Source: Celerinatantimonas yamalensis (GTDB taxonomy: Bacteria; Pseudomonadota; Gammaproteobacteria; Enterobacterales; Celerinatantimonadaceae). From it: 64,000 nt of DNA. Below, in pieces: positions 54,830 through 63,755 of this stretch. Both the position numbers and the translations under genes were made by a program. Positions within the stretch are counted from its first letter, which is position 1. Each line of letters begins with the position of its first letter. The notes beneath the pieces are model-generated. The model did no database searches, was not told the origin of the DNA, and worked only from the letters and a program-made list of their open reading frames with translations. The stretch spans positions 17,863 to 81,862 of the forward strand of contig NZ_JBEQCT010000012.1 of assembly GCF_046054155.1 (NCBI RefSeq), read 5' to 3'.

Positions 54830-54858
54830 TGTCGTGCATCAATTCGACAGTTGCGACA
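54830..54858. promoter_or_regulatory. TGTCG/CGACA half-sites upstream of hypA
   Basis: TGTCG at 54830 with CGACA at 54845 makes a 5-bp inverted repeat with a 10-nt spacer, and another CGACA starts at 54854. The cluster is 16-44 bp upstream of the hyp sigma-54 element, closer than a usual enhancer, and 70-115 bp upstream of the leftward hyf promoter at 54741, which is a normal enhancer distance. It may therefore serve hyf rather than hyp. Confidence 0.4.
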
Positions 54859-54873
54859 GCTCGCTAACATGGA

Positions 54874-54889
54874 TGGCATTGGATTTGCT
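54874..54889 (+). promoter_or_regulatory. Sigma-54 promoter of the hypABCDE operon
   Basis: TGGCATTGGATTTGCT matches the TGGCAY-N5-TTGCW consensus without a mismatch, with GG and GC 10 bp apart. It lies 37 bp upstream of the hypA ATG. In E. coli hypABCDE-fhlA has an RpoN/FhlA promoter inside the hycA region, so the logic is conserved. Confidence 0.82.
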
Positions 54890-54925
54890 TTGTGGGTGTT
54901 TATCTAGTCCACTGCGAGAATCAGC

Positions 54926-55270
54926 ATGCATGAAATTACCTTGTGTGAGCGTACGCTCGAAACCATTGAGCACTACGCTAAAGCCAATCAGGCGCAACAG
55001 ATCACCGATGTTTGGATAGAGGTGGGGGCGTTTTCATGTGTTGAGCCGGCCGCCATGGATTTTTGTTTTGAGTTAGTGTGCCGCGGCACACTTGCTGAGG
55101 GCAGCCAATTGCATCTAAGTACGCAATCTGCGAGCTGTTATTGTCAAAAATGCCAACAGCCAATTGAACTTCTATCAAGCAAAGTAAAAATCTGTCCTAT
55201 CTGTGGCAGTCATGACTTAAATATCAACGCCGACGATGGCGTTGAGATCCAGCGAATTGAAATTATTTAA
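54926..55270 (+). CDS. hypA: Hydrogenase nickel incorporation protein HypA
   Basis: This 114-residue metallochaperone delivers nickel to the hydrogenase large subunit with HypB. The N-terminal MHE gives the nickel ligand His2 with Glu3. The zinc site is formed by Cys73, Cys76, Cys90 and Cys93 (CQKC and CPIC). Length is standard. It heads the rightward hyp operon, 36 bp downstream of a sigma-54 promoter. Confidence 0.96.
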   Translation: MHEITLCERTLETIEHYAKANQAQQITDVWIEVGAFSCVEPAAMDFCFELVCRGTLAEGSQLHLSTQSASCYCQKCQQPIELLSSKVKICPICGSHDLNINADDGVEIQRIEII

Positions 55271-55309
55271 ATTAACGAGTTAAGACCAATGTGTCTTTAA
55301 GGATTGTGT

Positions 55310-56281
55310 ATGTGCAGCACCTGCGGTTGTAGTGAAGGCGAGGTGACCATCACCTCGGGGCATCACAGTGATGACGCTTCCCACTGCCATGACCACGCCC
55401 ATCACCATCACGCGCACCATGACCACTGCCAATGCCAAACGCATGACAGTGCCTCATGCGAGCACGAGCACGAGCACGATGAAACCATCGAGTTTGAAAC
55501 CAGTCCATCGGTTGAAGTGCATCATCACTATTATCACCATGGCGATGTCCACCATCATATTCACTATCACCTTGCCGCGCTGCCTGAGGCGATGCCACAG
55601 CCCACGATGAGCGAGGTTACGCCCACAGTGAAACGCACGGTGACCATCGAAGAGCAAGTACTGGCCAAAAACGATCGGATTGCCGCTCATAACCGCGAGC
55701 ATTTCGCCGCCCAGCATTTAGTTGCTCTAAATTTTGTCTCCAGCCCCGGTTCGGGCAAAACGACTTTATTATGTGAAACCTTAAGGCAGCTACTACCGAA
55801 CCAATCGTGTGTTGTGATTGAAGGCGATCAGCAAACCCAAAATGATGCCCAGCGCATTGAAGCAACTGGCGCCCCAGCTATCCAGATCAATACGGGTAAA
55901 GGCTGTCATCTAGACGCACAGATGATCCATGACGCCATGCATCAGCTAGATGCCCCCCAAGGGAGCTATCTGTTTATCGAAAATGTTGGTAATTTAGTCT
56001 GCCCAGCCGGCTTTGATCTAGGTGAAAAACACAAAGTCGTCGTATTGTCGGTCACTGAAGGGGAAGACAAACCACTGAAATACCCCCATATGTTTGCCGC
56101 TGCATCCGTCATGCTCATCAATAAAATCGACTTACTCGAACACCTCGATTTCGATCTGCAGCGCTGCATGCAATATGCCCATCAAGTCAACCCAGAGCTC
56201 ATTATCATCCCCATCAGCGCCACCACTGGTGTCGGCATGGATGAATGGCTCAGTTGGCTGGAGACCCAACCATGTGCATAG
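55310..56281 (+). CDS. hypB: Hydrogenase nickel incorporation GTPase HypB with histidine-rich domain
   Basis: This GTPase of about 323 residues drives nickel insertion. It opens with MCSTCGC, the high-affinity nickel site of the E. coli type. A histidine-rich segment follows: I count 26 His in roughly the first 88 residues, several in HHHH or HDHAH runs, suited to nickel storage. The GTPase part has P-loop SSPGSGKTT, the IEGDQQT switch region and NKID. It is longer than E. coli HypB because of the His-rich part. AAGGA lies 6 nt before the ATG at 55310; a TTG two codons upstream is unlikely. Confidence 0.96.
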   Translation: MCSTCGCSEGEVTITSGHHSDDASHCHDHAHHHHAHHDHCQCQTHDSASCEHEHEHDETIEFETSPSVEVHHHYYHHGDVHHHIHYHLAALPEAMPQPTMSEVTPTVKRTVTIEEQVLAKNDRIAAHNREHFAAQHLVALNFVSSPGSGKTTLLCETLRQLLPNQSCVVIEGDQQTQNDAQRIEATGAPAIQINTGKGCHLDAQMIHDAMHQLDAPQGSYLFIENVGNLVCPAGFDLGEKHKVVVLSVTEGEDKPLKYPHMFAAASVMLINKIDLLEHLDFDLQRCMQYAHQVNPELIIIPISATTGVGMDEWLSWLETQPCA

Positions 56282-56568
56282 GCATTCCAGCCCAGATTAT
56301 CCAATGGGATAAATGCCAACCCCACCTAGCCAACGTGGCCGTCGGTGGGGCCGTGCGTGAGGTCGACTTATCCTTAATCGGTGCGCTGGATGAACAAGGC
56401 CACTCACGGGTTGGTCAATGGGTGTTAGTGCACGTTGGTTTTGCCATGAGTATTCTCGATGAACAAGAAGCGCAACAAACCTTAGCGGCGTTGCAAGCCA
56501 TGAGTGAAGTTGAGAGCGATGTCGCGGCGTTTTTAAAAGTTGGCGGGGGAGCTCATGCGCTGGATTGA
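56272..56568 (+). CDS. hypC: Hydrogenase maturation chaperone HypC
   Basis: This chaperone of about 98 residues starts with MCIGIPAQI, keeping the essential Cys2 that holds the Fe(CN)2CO unit with HypD and the large-subunit precursor. VGQWVLVHVGFAMSILDEQEAQQTL is the conserved second half. The gene overlaps hypB by 10 bp and hypD by 14 bp, so the operon is translationally coupled. HycE-type enzymes use HypC. Confidence 0.96.
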   Translation: MCIGIPAQIIQWDKCQPHLANVAVGGAVREVDLSLIGALDEQGHSRVGQWVLVHVGFAMSILDEQEAQQTLAALQAMSEVESDVAAFLKVGGGAHALD

Positions 56569-57685
56569 TGACTATCGCGGTGCATCCGAGGTCACCGCTC
56601 TCTTGGCGCAAATCAGCGCCAAGATGGCACACTTGACCCAATATAACGCGCAGCAACCGCTACGTATTATGGAGGTTTGTGGCGGCCATACCCACGCTAT
56701 TTTTCGCTTCGGTCTCGACAAACTACTGCCTGATAACATTGAATTTATCCATGGGCCCGGTTGCCCAGTATGTGTTTTACCGATGGGGCGGATTGACAGC
56801 TGCCTTGATATTGCCCACCGTGATGATGTGATCTTTTTAACCTTTGGCGATGCCATGCGCGTACCCGGAGGTCACGGATCTCTGCTCGACGCGCGCCGTA
56901 AAGGCGCTGATATACGCATGATTTACTCGCCACTCGATGCGATCAAAATCGCTCAAGACAACCTGACAAAGCAGGTCGTGTTCTTCGCCCTTGGCTTTGA
57001 AACCACGATGCCCGCCAGCGCCATCACCTTTATCCGGGCTAAGGAAATGGGGCTGAGCAACCTGTTTGGTTTTTGTCAGCACATTACCATCATCCCCACG
57101 TTAAACGCTTTACTAAGCGATCCAAACCAGAAGATCGATGCACTCCTAGGCCCGGGTCATGTCGCCATGATCATTGGCGCCAACGCCTTTACGCCGCTGT
57201 GTCAGCTCTATCAGCGGCCTTTGGTCGTCAGTGGCTTTGAACCCGTTGATATGTTGCACAGCATACTGATGCTTGTGCAGCAAATTCAAGACCAGCGCGC
57301 GGTGATGGAAAATCAGTACGCGCGCGTTGTTCGAGCCGATGGTAACCCGCAAGCTCAAGCGGCAATCAAAACGGTTTTTTGCCTTAAGGCTCACAGCCAA
57401 TGGCGAGGCTTGGGTGATATAGCTGATTCAGGCATGCAATTTACCCCAGAATTTGCAAGTTTTGACGCTGAACGCTATTTTCAACCCATCCAGTATGACA
57501 GTCACGAACAGCCGCAAGCATGTTGCGCACAGGTGCTCACTGGACGTTGTAAACCGCAGCAATGCCCGTTGTTTGCTCGCCAATGTACCCCGCAACACCC
57601 AACGGGAGCTTTGATGGTCTCCTCAGAAGGCGCTTGTGCCGCTTATTATCAGTATAATCAGGAGTGTATATGTCAAACGATGTAA
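56555..57685 (+). CDS. hypD: Hydrogenase maturation protein HypD
   Basis: This [4Fe-4S] protein of about 376 residues is the scaffold where Fe receives CN and CO ligands. Conserved motifs are MEVCGGHTHAIFRFGL, HGPGCPVCVLPMGRID and FALGFETTMPASA. C-terminal cluster Cys residues lie in CCAQVLTGRCKPQQCPLFARQC. The ATG at 56555 follows a GGGGGAG. It forms a complex with HypC and receives cyanide from HypE. Confidence 0.96.
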   Translation: MRWIDDYRGASEVTALLAQISAKMAHLTQYNAQQPLRIMEVCGGHTHAIFRFGLDKLLPDNIEFIHGPGCPVCVLPMGRIDSCLDIAHRDDVIFLTFGDAMRVPGGHGSLLDARRKGADIRMIYSPLDAIKIAQDNLTKQVVFFALGFETTMPASAITFIRAKEMGLSNLFGFCQHITIIPTLNALLSDPNQKIDALLGPGHVAMIIGANAFTPLCQLYQRPLVVSGFEPVDMLHSILMLVQQIQDQRAVMENQYARVVRADGNPQAQAAIKTVFCLKAHSQWRGLGDIADSGMQFTPEFASFDAERYFQPIQYDSHEQPQACCAQVLTGRCKPQQCPLFARQCTPQHPTGALMVSSEGACAAYYQYNQECICQTM

Positions 57686-58686
57686 TCACCTTCGCCCATG
57701 GCAGCGGCGGGCGCGCGATGCAACAGCTTATTCAGGACACCTTAGTACGCCACTTTGATAACCCATTTTTGCGCCGTGGTGAAGATCAAGCACGCCTCCC
57801 TTTAACTCAACTCGCCAGTCAAGGTAGTCAGTTAGCGATGACCACGGACAGCTTTGTCATCGATCCCATCATCTTTGCTGGCGGCGATATTGGTAAGCTG
57901 GCGGTCTGTGGTACCGCCAATGATCTGGCCGTCGGTGGTGCACGCCCAGAATATCTCACCTGTAGCCTAATTTTAGAAGAGGGGCTACCTCTGGCAACTC
58001 TCGATACCATCATCGCGAGTATGGCCGCCACCGCCCAGCAAGCCAAAATTGAGATCGTCACTGGGGATACCAAAGTCGTCGGACATGGCTGCGCCGATAA
58101 AATCTTTATTAATACCACGGGCATTGGCGTGATTTCCCCCGAGGTACATTGGGGGATGGACCAGATTGCCGCTGATGATGCAATTATCGTCACTGGCAAC
58201 TTAGGCGATCATGGCGCAGCGATTCTCAATGAACGAGAAAACTTAGGCTTAGGTGATCAATTGGTCAGCGATTGCGCGCTGTTGTGGCCGTTGGTCGAAC
58301 CGCTGTTGTCGATTCGCGGCATTCATACGCTACGTGATGCCACACGTGGTGGCGTTAATGCCATTTTACATGAATTTGCCACCGCAAGTGGCTTAGGGAT
58401 GCAGATCAATGAGCACGCTCTGCCCGTGAATGATGCGGTGCGCGGAATGTGCGAGTTGCTCGGGCTTGATCCGCTCAATCTGGCCAACGAGGGTAAATTG
58501 GTGATTATCACCAGCGCGCAAAGCGCAGCGGCCGTACTTAATGCACTGCAGGCCCACCCATTAGGCAAAGATGCAAGGCAAATTGGCACCGTCAACTCGC
58601 AATCAGGCGTACAGATCTGCGGCGCATATGGCGTGACTCGCCACTTAGATCTCCCCTACTTTGAGCCGCTGCCTCGTATTTGTTGA
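57670..58686 (+). CDS. hypE: Hydrogenase maturation protein HypE
   Basis: This PurM-like enzyme of about 338 residues dehydrates the thiocarbamate on its C-terminal cysteine to thiocyanate. The required C-terminal PRIC ending is present, with Cys as the last residue. HGSGGRAMQQLI, MTTDSFVID and the GGVNAILHE segment fit the ATP-binding fold. AGGAG lies 6 nt before the ATG at 57670, which overlaps hypD by 16 bp. The HypF product at 38032-40332 supplies the carbamoyl group. Confidence 0.96.
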   Translation: MSNDVITFAHGSGGRAMQQLIQDTLVRHFDNPFLRRGEDQARLPLTQLASQGSQLAMTTDSFVIDPIIFAGGDIGKLAVCGTANDLAVGGARPEYLTCSLILEEGLPLATLDTIIASMAATAQQAKIEIVTGDTKVVGHGCADKIFINTTGIGVISPEVHWGMDQIAADDAIIVTGNLGDHGAAILNERENLGLGDQLVSDCALLWPLVEPLLSIRGIHTLRDATRGGVNAILHEFATASGLGMQINEHALPVNDAVRGMCELLGLDPLNLANEGKLVIITSAQSAAAVLNALQAHPLGKDARQIGTVNSQSGVQICGAYGVTRHLDLPYFEPLPRIC

Positions 58687-58715
58687 TCGAGTTGGAGTTC
58701 TGCGCAGTCATGCTG

Positions 58716-58752
58716 CGATACAATGTCCCATGAAATGTGTGGCATTGTATCG
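58716..58752 (+). terminator. Hairpin after hypE
   Basis: CGATACAATG and CATTGTATCG form a perfect 10-bp stem around a 17-nt loop, 30 bp after the hypE stop, followed by TTAGGTTTT. It may partly terminate the hyp operon before fhlA, or act as an attenuator. The rest of 58753-58881 shows no further signal. Confidence 0.55.
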
Positions 58753-58881
58753 TTAGGTTTTAAGTCAGCATGCGACACGTTAAGTCCTTGACCTCAGATT
58801 GCTGTATCCATCATGGTGGTACTAAAAAATCCAATACATGAAGGGAGGTTGTGGTTTCCACCCAATAACAAAGAGACGGCT

Positions 58882-60960
58882 ATGTGCATAACATGTGACA
58901 ATCAAATGCAGTCAACCTTTTGGCTGGATTTAACCCATCGACTCCTTGAACAATTTACAATTGATGATTTTTTAAGCTGTCTGCAACAGCAATTAACTAT
59001 CCATCCATCTCTATGCCAAGTGGCACTCCTGATCAATACCTCACAATCACTGCATTGGCATGGCGTTACACCCGCTTCGCAGGGCATCAATGATTCTTTT
59101 TTACTCGAAAACGGCCCACTGCATCAAATTCAAACCACCCACCAACCGGTGCAACTCACCGCCAACGCGTATCAGCAGCGTTATCCAGCCCTTTATCAAG
59201 CCATTGAGTTACCCGATTTTCACTATTATGTCGGCTTGCCGCTTGCAAATGGGCAAGGGGGGTATCATCTCTGTGAGCTCTTTAGCCAGCAGCCTTTTGA
59301 GCCTATTGAGTTATTGCGTCACACACTCAGCATTGCCATGGCTCATCTACAATCCCATGTGCAACTTCGCTCAGAGCAGCAACAGTTATGCCAGCAGCGA
59401 GATGATTTTCATCTGCTGGTCAATGTGACTAATTCGGTATTGGCACAGCGCGATATCAACCAAGTGATCAAGCAAATCGCCCAAGAGATCCACCGCTATT
59501 TTGCCATCGATGCCATTACCATTACCTTACCGGCGCAGCGCGCACAGCAGATCATCAGTTACAGCACATTTTTTTACCACGACCAACAGATCAATGACTG
59601 TCAACAGCAAGCTCTCGATGCGCATACGCCAAGTAAACAGGTATTTACCAGCGCTAAAAGCTGCGTGTACACCTTACGCGCCCACGCCCCCGCAAACGAG
59701 CGCTCGGCGGCCGATCAAAAATTATTTGAGTTATGGCCAGCGCCATCACACCAGCTGGGACTGATTCCTATCAGCTTTGCTGGTAAGGTGTGCGGCGTGC
59801 TGCAGATTGCCCATGGGCCAGTTCAAGGATTCGCCGATAATAAGCTTAAACTCTTAGAGCAGATAGCCGAACGCGTTGGGATAGCCATTGATAACGCCCG
59901 AGCTTATCAACAAATTAAAGGTCTCAAAGAAAAACTGGTGCATGAAAACCACTATCTCAGTGAACAGATTGACCAGATGGATCATCAGTTTAACCAAATC
60001 ATCGGCCGCAGCAGTGCCATTGGCGAGGTGTTAAAACAGATTGAGATTGTTGCCAAAACCAATTGCAGCGTGCTGCTGCTAGGTGAAACAGGCACTGGCA
60101 AAGAGCTGTTTGCCAAAGCGATCCACCAGCTAAGCCCCCGCGCGAAGCAGCGGATGGTAAAAATGAATTGCGCAGCAATGCCTGCCGGATTATTAGAAAG
60201 CGATCTTTTCGGCCATGAAAAGGGGGCCTTCACAGGAGCCAGCAATAGCCGGATTGGTCGCTTTGAACTCGCCCATGAAAGCTCGCTCTTTTTAGATGAA
60301 ATTGGCGATATGCCCATTGAGCTGCAACCTAAACTACTACGGGTGTTACAAGAGAAAGAATTTGAACGAGTGGGTGGCAATAAGCTGATTAACGTGGATG
60401 TGCGCCTGATCGCCGCGACCAATCGCGACCTCAAATTAATGGTGGAGGATAAAACCTTCCGCAGTGACCTATTTTACCGTCTCAATGTCTTTCCGGTACG
60501 ACTACCACCACTACGCGAACGTTTGGAAGATATTCCAACCCTCGTAAAATTTTTTACATTCAAAGCGGCGCGAAGATTAGGCCGCGAGATCAACAGTATT
60601 CCGGCAAACGTACTGCAACAATTGCAGCAACATCCATGGCCGGGCAATGTCCGCGAACTAGAAAACGTCGTCGAGCGGGCCGTATTACTCTCTCCCGGAC
60701 GAGAACTGTGTCTACCTAGCGAGCTCAACCTTCAAGGAGCGTTTAACCCTGCCCCCATAAACCGCCCCGTTGTTGCGCCGCTAGATATGCAGCAAGGCCA
60801 TCAATATCAGCAAATTATTCAAGCACTTAAAGCAACCAATGGCATTGTAGCAGGCCCTCGAGGTGCCGCACAAAAACTAGGTATCAAACGAACCACGTTA
60901 CTCTCTCGTATGAAACGCCTTGGCATTGATAAGCAAGCGGTGTTAGAAGAGCAATTCTGA
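58882..60960 (+). CDS. fhlA: Formate hydrogenlyase transcriptional activator FhlA
   Basis: This 692-residue protein, taken from the ATG at 58882, is the RpoN-dependent activator of the formate regulon. It has an N-terminal region with two GAF-like sensor domains (about residues 15-160 and 190-340), where E. coli FhlA senses formate. The AAA+ domain has Walker A GETGTGKE near residue 400, the sigma-54 contact loop GAFTGA near 449 and DEIGDMP. A Fis-type HTH at the C-terminus includes GPRGAAQKLGIKRTTLLSRMKRLGI. An upstream in-frame ATG at 58813 would add 23 residues, but the shorter start gives the same length as E. coli FhlA and has AGAGA nearby. Confidence 0.95.
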   Translation: MCITCDNQMQSTFWLDLTHRLLEQFTIDDFLSCLQQQLTIHPSLCQVALLINTSQSLHWHGVTPASQGINDSFLLENGPLHQIQTTHQPVQLTANAYQQRYPALYQAIELPDFHYYVGLPLANGQGGYHLCELFSQQPFEPIELLRHTLSIAMAHLQSHVQLRSEQQQLCQQRDDFHLLVNVTNSVLAQRDINQVIKQIAQEIHRYFAIDAITITLPAQRAQQIISYSTFFYHDQQINDCQQQALDAHTPSKQVFTSAKSCVYTLRAHAPANERSAADQKLFELWPAPSHQLGLIPISFAGKVCGVLQIAHGPVQGFADNKLKLLEQIAERVGIAIDNARAYQQIKGLKEKLVHENHYLSEQIDQMDHQFNQIIGRSSAIGEVLKQIEIVAKTNCSVLLLGETGTGKELFAKAIHQLSPRAKQRMVKMNCAAMPAGLLESDLFGHEKGAFTGASNSRIGRFELAHESSLFLDEIGDMPIELQPKLLRVLQEKEFERVGGNKLINVDVRLIAATNRDLKLMVEDKTFRSDLFYRLNVFPVRLPPLRERLEDIPTLVKFFTFKAARRLGREINSIPANVLQQLQQHPWPGNVRELENVVERAVLLSPGRELCLPSELNLQGAFNPAPINRPVVAPLDMQQGHQYQQIIQALKATNGIVAGPRGAAQKLGIKRTTLLSRMKRLGIDKQAVLEEQF

Positions 60961-61104
60961 TTGTTGTATGACTTGCCACCCTGCTCGCTCACAAGCGCCA
61001 CACCTATAGTGTCCAGTATGGCGAGCGAGGCGCACAAGATAGGTTACTTTATCGCAAAAAATTGGTAGGCTCGCCACACTCTATTGTGCTGATCCCTAAC
61101 GGTT

Positions 61105-62115
61105 ATGAAACGCATCCTTATCGGTGTGCTGTCGCTTATCGCAGCGTTGGCTATCACGGTGGCTGAAAGCTACTGTTTATATCATCTTCCCCAACTACAT
61201 CAGATTGGTTTGATCGGGCAAGTTATTCCGATTATCAGCCTATTGGTGATGATCTATCTTATCCATGACCGATTGCAATTGAGCAAAGGCCCGCGCTTAA
61301 CCCATAAGCCCGCGGGATTCGCCGTTGACAATCAACTGTTTCAAGCATGGGATAACGCCCCCCACACGGATCCATCAGCGCCGCAGCACTATCAAACGGA
61401 TGCCCCTTGGCGGCGTTATCTGCAAGGACATTTGCAATTATCAGTACGCTTTCCCATTTTGTTCGCGGGGCGCCGCTGCCGCTCATGGCTTAAAAAACGT
61501 GCGGCCATCACTCCGATACCTTACGCTTGTTGGGCGGCGCGGTGTTGGTTACATCAAAGCAATCAAGCGGCAGATTTTACGCGCGCGATGGCGCAGTTAT
61601 CACGCTCTGTCACCACCAACGATCCGACTTGCTATGCGCTGCTCGGCTATATTTATGCCTGCCCAGATAGCCCCTATTATGACCCGTTGCAGGCGCTGAG
61701 CTATTTTAAACGCGGTGCTAAATGCCATGATCCGTTTGCGATATTAAACTTAGCCTATTGCTATGAATACGGATTAGGAGTGAGCACCAATCTGGAACAG
61801 GCTAAAGCGTTATATCAGCAGACAGGTGAACAATGTGGCTATCCGGTCGCCTCATATCGGTTATCGCTATTATTGGCACAAAACCCTGAACGGCTTGAGT
61901 CAGCCTACTATTGGGCCTATATTGCGATGATCGAATCCGATCACGCTTCTGCATCGGTCACGCGCTGTGAACAATTGGTCCAACAACTATTCCCCGAGCA
62001 GATTGTCGAGCTAGAAGCCCGTGCCAAACCATTACTGCGCCTGCTGTCGCTCAAACGAGCGCAAAGCAAAGGCGTTCTGCTTTGGCAAGCAACGAGCATC
62101 ATTAATATGAGCTAA
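61105..62115 (+). CDS. Membrane-anchored Sel1/TPR-like repeat protein
   Basis: This 336-residue protein has two N-terminal transmembrane helices (about residues 5-22 and 31-52), a basic middle section, and a helical repeat region. The latter contains YALLGYIYACPDSPYYDPLQALSYFKRGAKCHDPFAILNLAYCYEYGLGVSTNLEQAKALYQQ, split over residues 175-245, the Sel1 pattern. The function is unknown; such proteins often mediate protein interactions. There is no strong ribosome site before the ATG. It follows fhlA by 144 bp but shows no hydrogenase link. Confidence 0.8.
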   Translation: MKRILIGVLSLIAALAITVAESYCLYHLPQLHQIGLIGQVIPIISLLVMIYLIHDRLQLSKGPRLTHKPAGFAVDNQLFQAWDNAPHTDPSAPQHYQTDAPWRRYLQGHLQLSVRFPILFAGRRCRSWLKKRAAITPIPYACWAARCWLHQSNQAADFTRAMAQLSRSVTTNDPTCYALLGYIYACPDSPYYDPLQALSYFKRGAKCHDPFAILNLAYCYEYGLGVSTNLEQAKALYQQTGEQCGYPVASYRLSLLLAQNPERLESAYYWAYIAMIESDHASASVTRCEQLVQQLFPEQIVELEARAKPLLRLLSLKRAQSKGVLLWQATSIINMS

Positions 62116-62125
62116 GCCATGGTAA

Positions 62126-62161
62126 ACGCCTCAGTGCTCACGCTTAAATTTGCTGAGGCGT
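62126..62161. terminator. Hairpin between convergent genes
   Basis: ACGCCTCAG and CTGAGGCGT form a perfect 9-bp stem around an 18-nt loop, precisely in the 48-bp gap between the Sel1-like gene stop and the DUF2007 gene stop. It may stop transcription from both sides; T tracts are poor. Confidence 0.5.
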
Positions 62162-62163
62162 CC

Positions 62164-62376
62164 TTAATTGACCTTATCGTCGGAAAAATCAGTCTGTAGA
62201 ACTTCGGTCGCGCTTTGCAGATCGCTTTCGTCAACCCAAAGACGCACCGCGCCCAAGGTATGCATCATCCCTACTAAATGCTCATCAACAATGACACTAT
62301 CGATACCACTCGCCGCTAAACTTGCTTTGGCAATATAGGCTTCGTGGGCAAAATTATAACAACCGACTTCAACCAT
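62164..62376 (-). CDS. DUF2007 small protein
   Basis: This 70-residue protein matches the DUF2007 (putative signal-transducing) layout: an N-terminal strand, the helix HEAYIAKASLAASGI, the strand DSVIVDEHL and a C-terminal VRLWVDESDLQSATEVLQ. The family fold resembles a PII-like ferredoxin fold; its function is unknown. GAGGAG precedes the ATG by 6 nt. It follows the methyltransferase-like gene by 13 bp and is probably co-transcribed. Confidence 0.85.
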   Translation of the reverse strand: MVEVGCYNFAHEAYIAKASLAASGIDSVIVDEHLVGMMHTLGAVRLWVDESDLQSATEVLQTDFSDDKVN

Positions 62377-62389
62377 AGAACACTCCTCA

Positions 62390-63484
62390 TTAATCAGCTC
62401 GATGCCAATAGAGTGCTTTGTCGCGATGACAAGCCACTGCTTGGCTGACTATAGCACTATAAATAGCTGCAGCGGAACCATAGGAAGCGATGAGCGCTTG
62501 ATCAATCGGGCTCTCTAAAAATCCATTGACCGATAAAACCGGCTTACCTATGAGCAGCCGTCCAACCACCTTGCTGTCACGGCTCACAAAAGCTGCTACA
62601 TCATACCCTTGCTGCTGACAGATGGCCGCGACAAGCGCGCCATAAAAGCCATTCCCCAACACCGCCAACGGTTTAGCCGCAAGCTGCTCGAGTAGCTGTT
62701 GCCAAGGCTGCGCGAGCGCTTGTAGCGAGGATTGCTGAAGATGTTTTACCAACCACGGCAGCGCTTGCTCAAACAACTGTAGAGGGTGTTCGGTTGCACT
62801 AAACGCTAAGCGTAGCTGCGCTAAATGAGCCTCGCTGAATGCAGCTGAAGGCTCAAAGGGCAGCTGTATCGAACTCTCAGATAACACCCGCGGGACGACC
62901 AATAAATAACCTTCATCCTGATAAGAACGAAAGATATGGTGCGTCTTCGCAAATAACTGTTCTAATAACTGTAAATTGCGGTTAAAGCGAGGCAAGCGAT
63001 CACTGGCTGGTGCTGGCCCGTTCGCAAACGGTCCATCTTCGTAAATCCGCAGATCATCGATAATCAACACATCCTTATGATTCGGCCGCAACTTGGCAAT
63101 CAGCTGCAGTTCCTGTTCAAGCGGCAGTCGAATATGCTCTTGCGGCTCATCATCATACTGATTCAGGCCAAAATCAGCGCCGGGGTAATGGGCATCTAAC
63201 CAAAATAAAACGGGCGCATCATTAAGCTCTGGCAATACTCTTTGCAATGCGCGGGCACTGTCGCAATGCAATAACTGCAACCGCTCACTGTGACGCAGCG
63301 GCGCATAGATCTGGCTAAGCAGTGTATATAAATCATCATTAATTTCGCACGAAATCAACTGCCGAAATGGCAGTTGCTGTGCATATTGCAATGATTGGCC
63401 AAGCCCCGTACCTGTTTCAAATAACGTCTGGCAGTGGTACCGCTGAACAATTTGGGCGATGGGAAGGTGGCGTAAACTACCCAT
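62390..63484 (-). CDS. Two-domain protein: class I methyltransferase-like plus Rossmann-like nucleotide-binding half
   Basis: This 364-residue protein has an N-terminal half with FETGTGLGQSLQYAQQ (motif I-like), LISCEIND, LLHCDSARAL, LFWLDAHYPG and VLIIDDLRIYE, which is a class I SAM methyltransferase plan. From about residue 265 a second half has LAVLGNGFYGALVAAICQQQGYDVAAFVSRD and IGKPVLSVNGFLE, a small Rossmann-like domain of the kind seen in sugar acyltransferase or amidotransferase partners. I do not recognise the combination as a named family. A polysaccharide-decoration role is a guess. GAGG lies 8 nt before the ATG. Confidence 0.65.
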   Translation of the reverse strand: MGSLRHLPIAQIVQRYHCQTLFETGTGLGQSLQYAQQLPFRQLISCEINDDLYTLLSQIYAPLRHSERLQLLHCDSARALQRVLPELNDAPVLFWLDAHYPGADFGLNQYDDEPQEHIRLPLEQELQLIAKLRPNHKDVLIIDDLRIYEDGPFANGPAPASDRLPRFNRNLQLLEQLFAKTHHIFRSYQDEGYLLVVPRVLSESSIQLPFEPSAAFSEAHLAQLRLAFSATEHPLQLFEQALPWLVKHLQQSSLQALAQPWQQLLEQLAAKPLAVLGNGFYGALVAAICQQQGYDVAAFVSRDSKVVGRLLIGKPVLSVNGFLESPIDQALIASYGSAAAIYSAIVSQAVACHRDKALYWHRAD

Positions 63485-63755
63485 AAATAAACCTCGGTCG
63501 ACAAAAAAGAGTGATTATTAACCCTGCCGCTTATCTCAAACGGCAGACACTTCTCTAAAAATAGACCATTAACCAACCACTTGCCGAATATTTGATATCA
63601 ATATAAATAGCTCTATAGCCAACAGCGTCAGTCACCAACAGCCGCGCTGACACAATACGGAGTGCAAGAATGAGGGCAAATTATGCACACATTCTATATG
63701 ACGCGTTCTCTATGGCTAAGGAGATTGAGGTTTCAAGAACAGAAAAAGGTTTATT

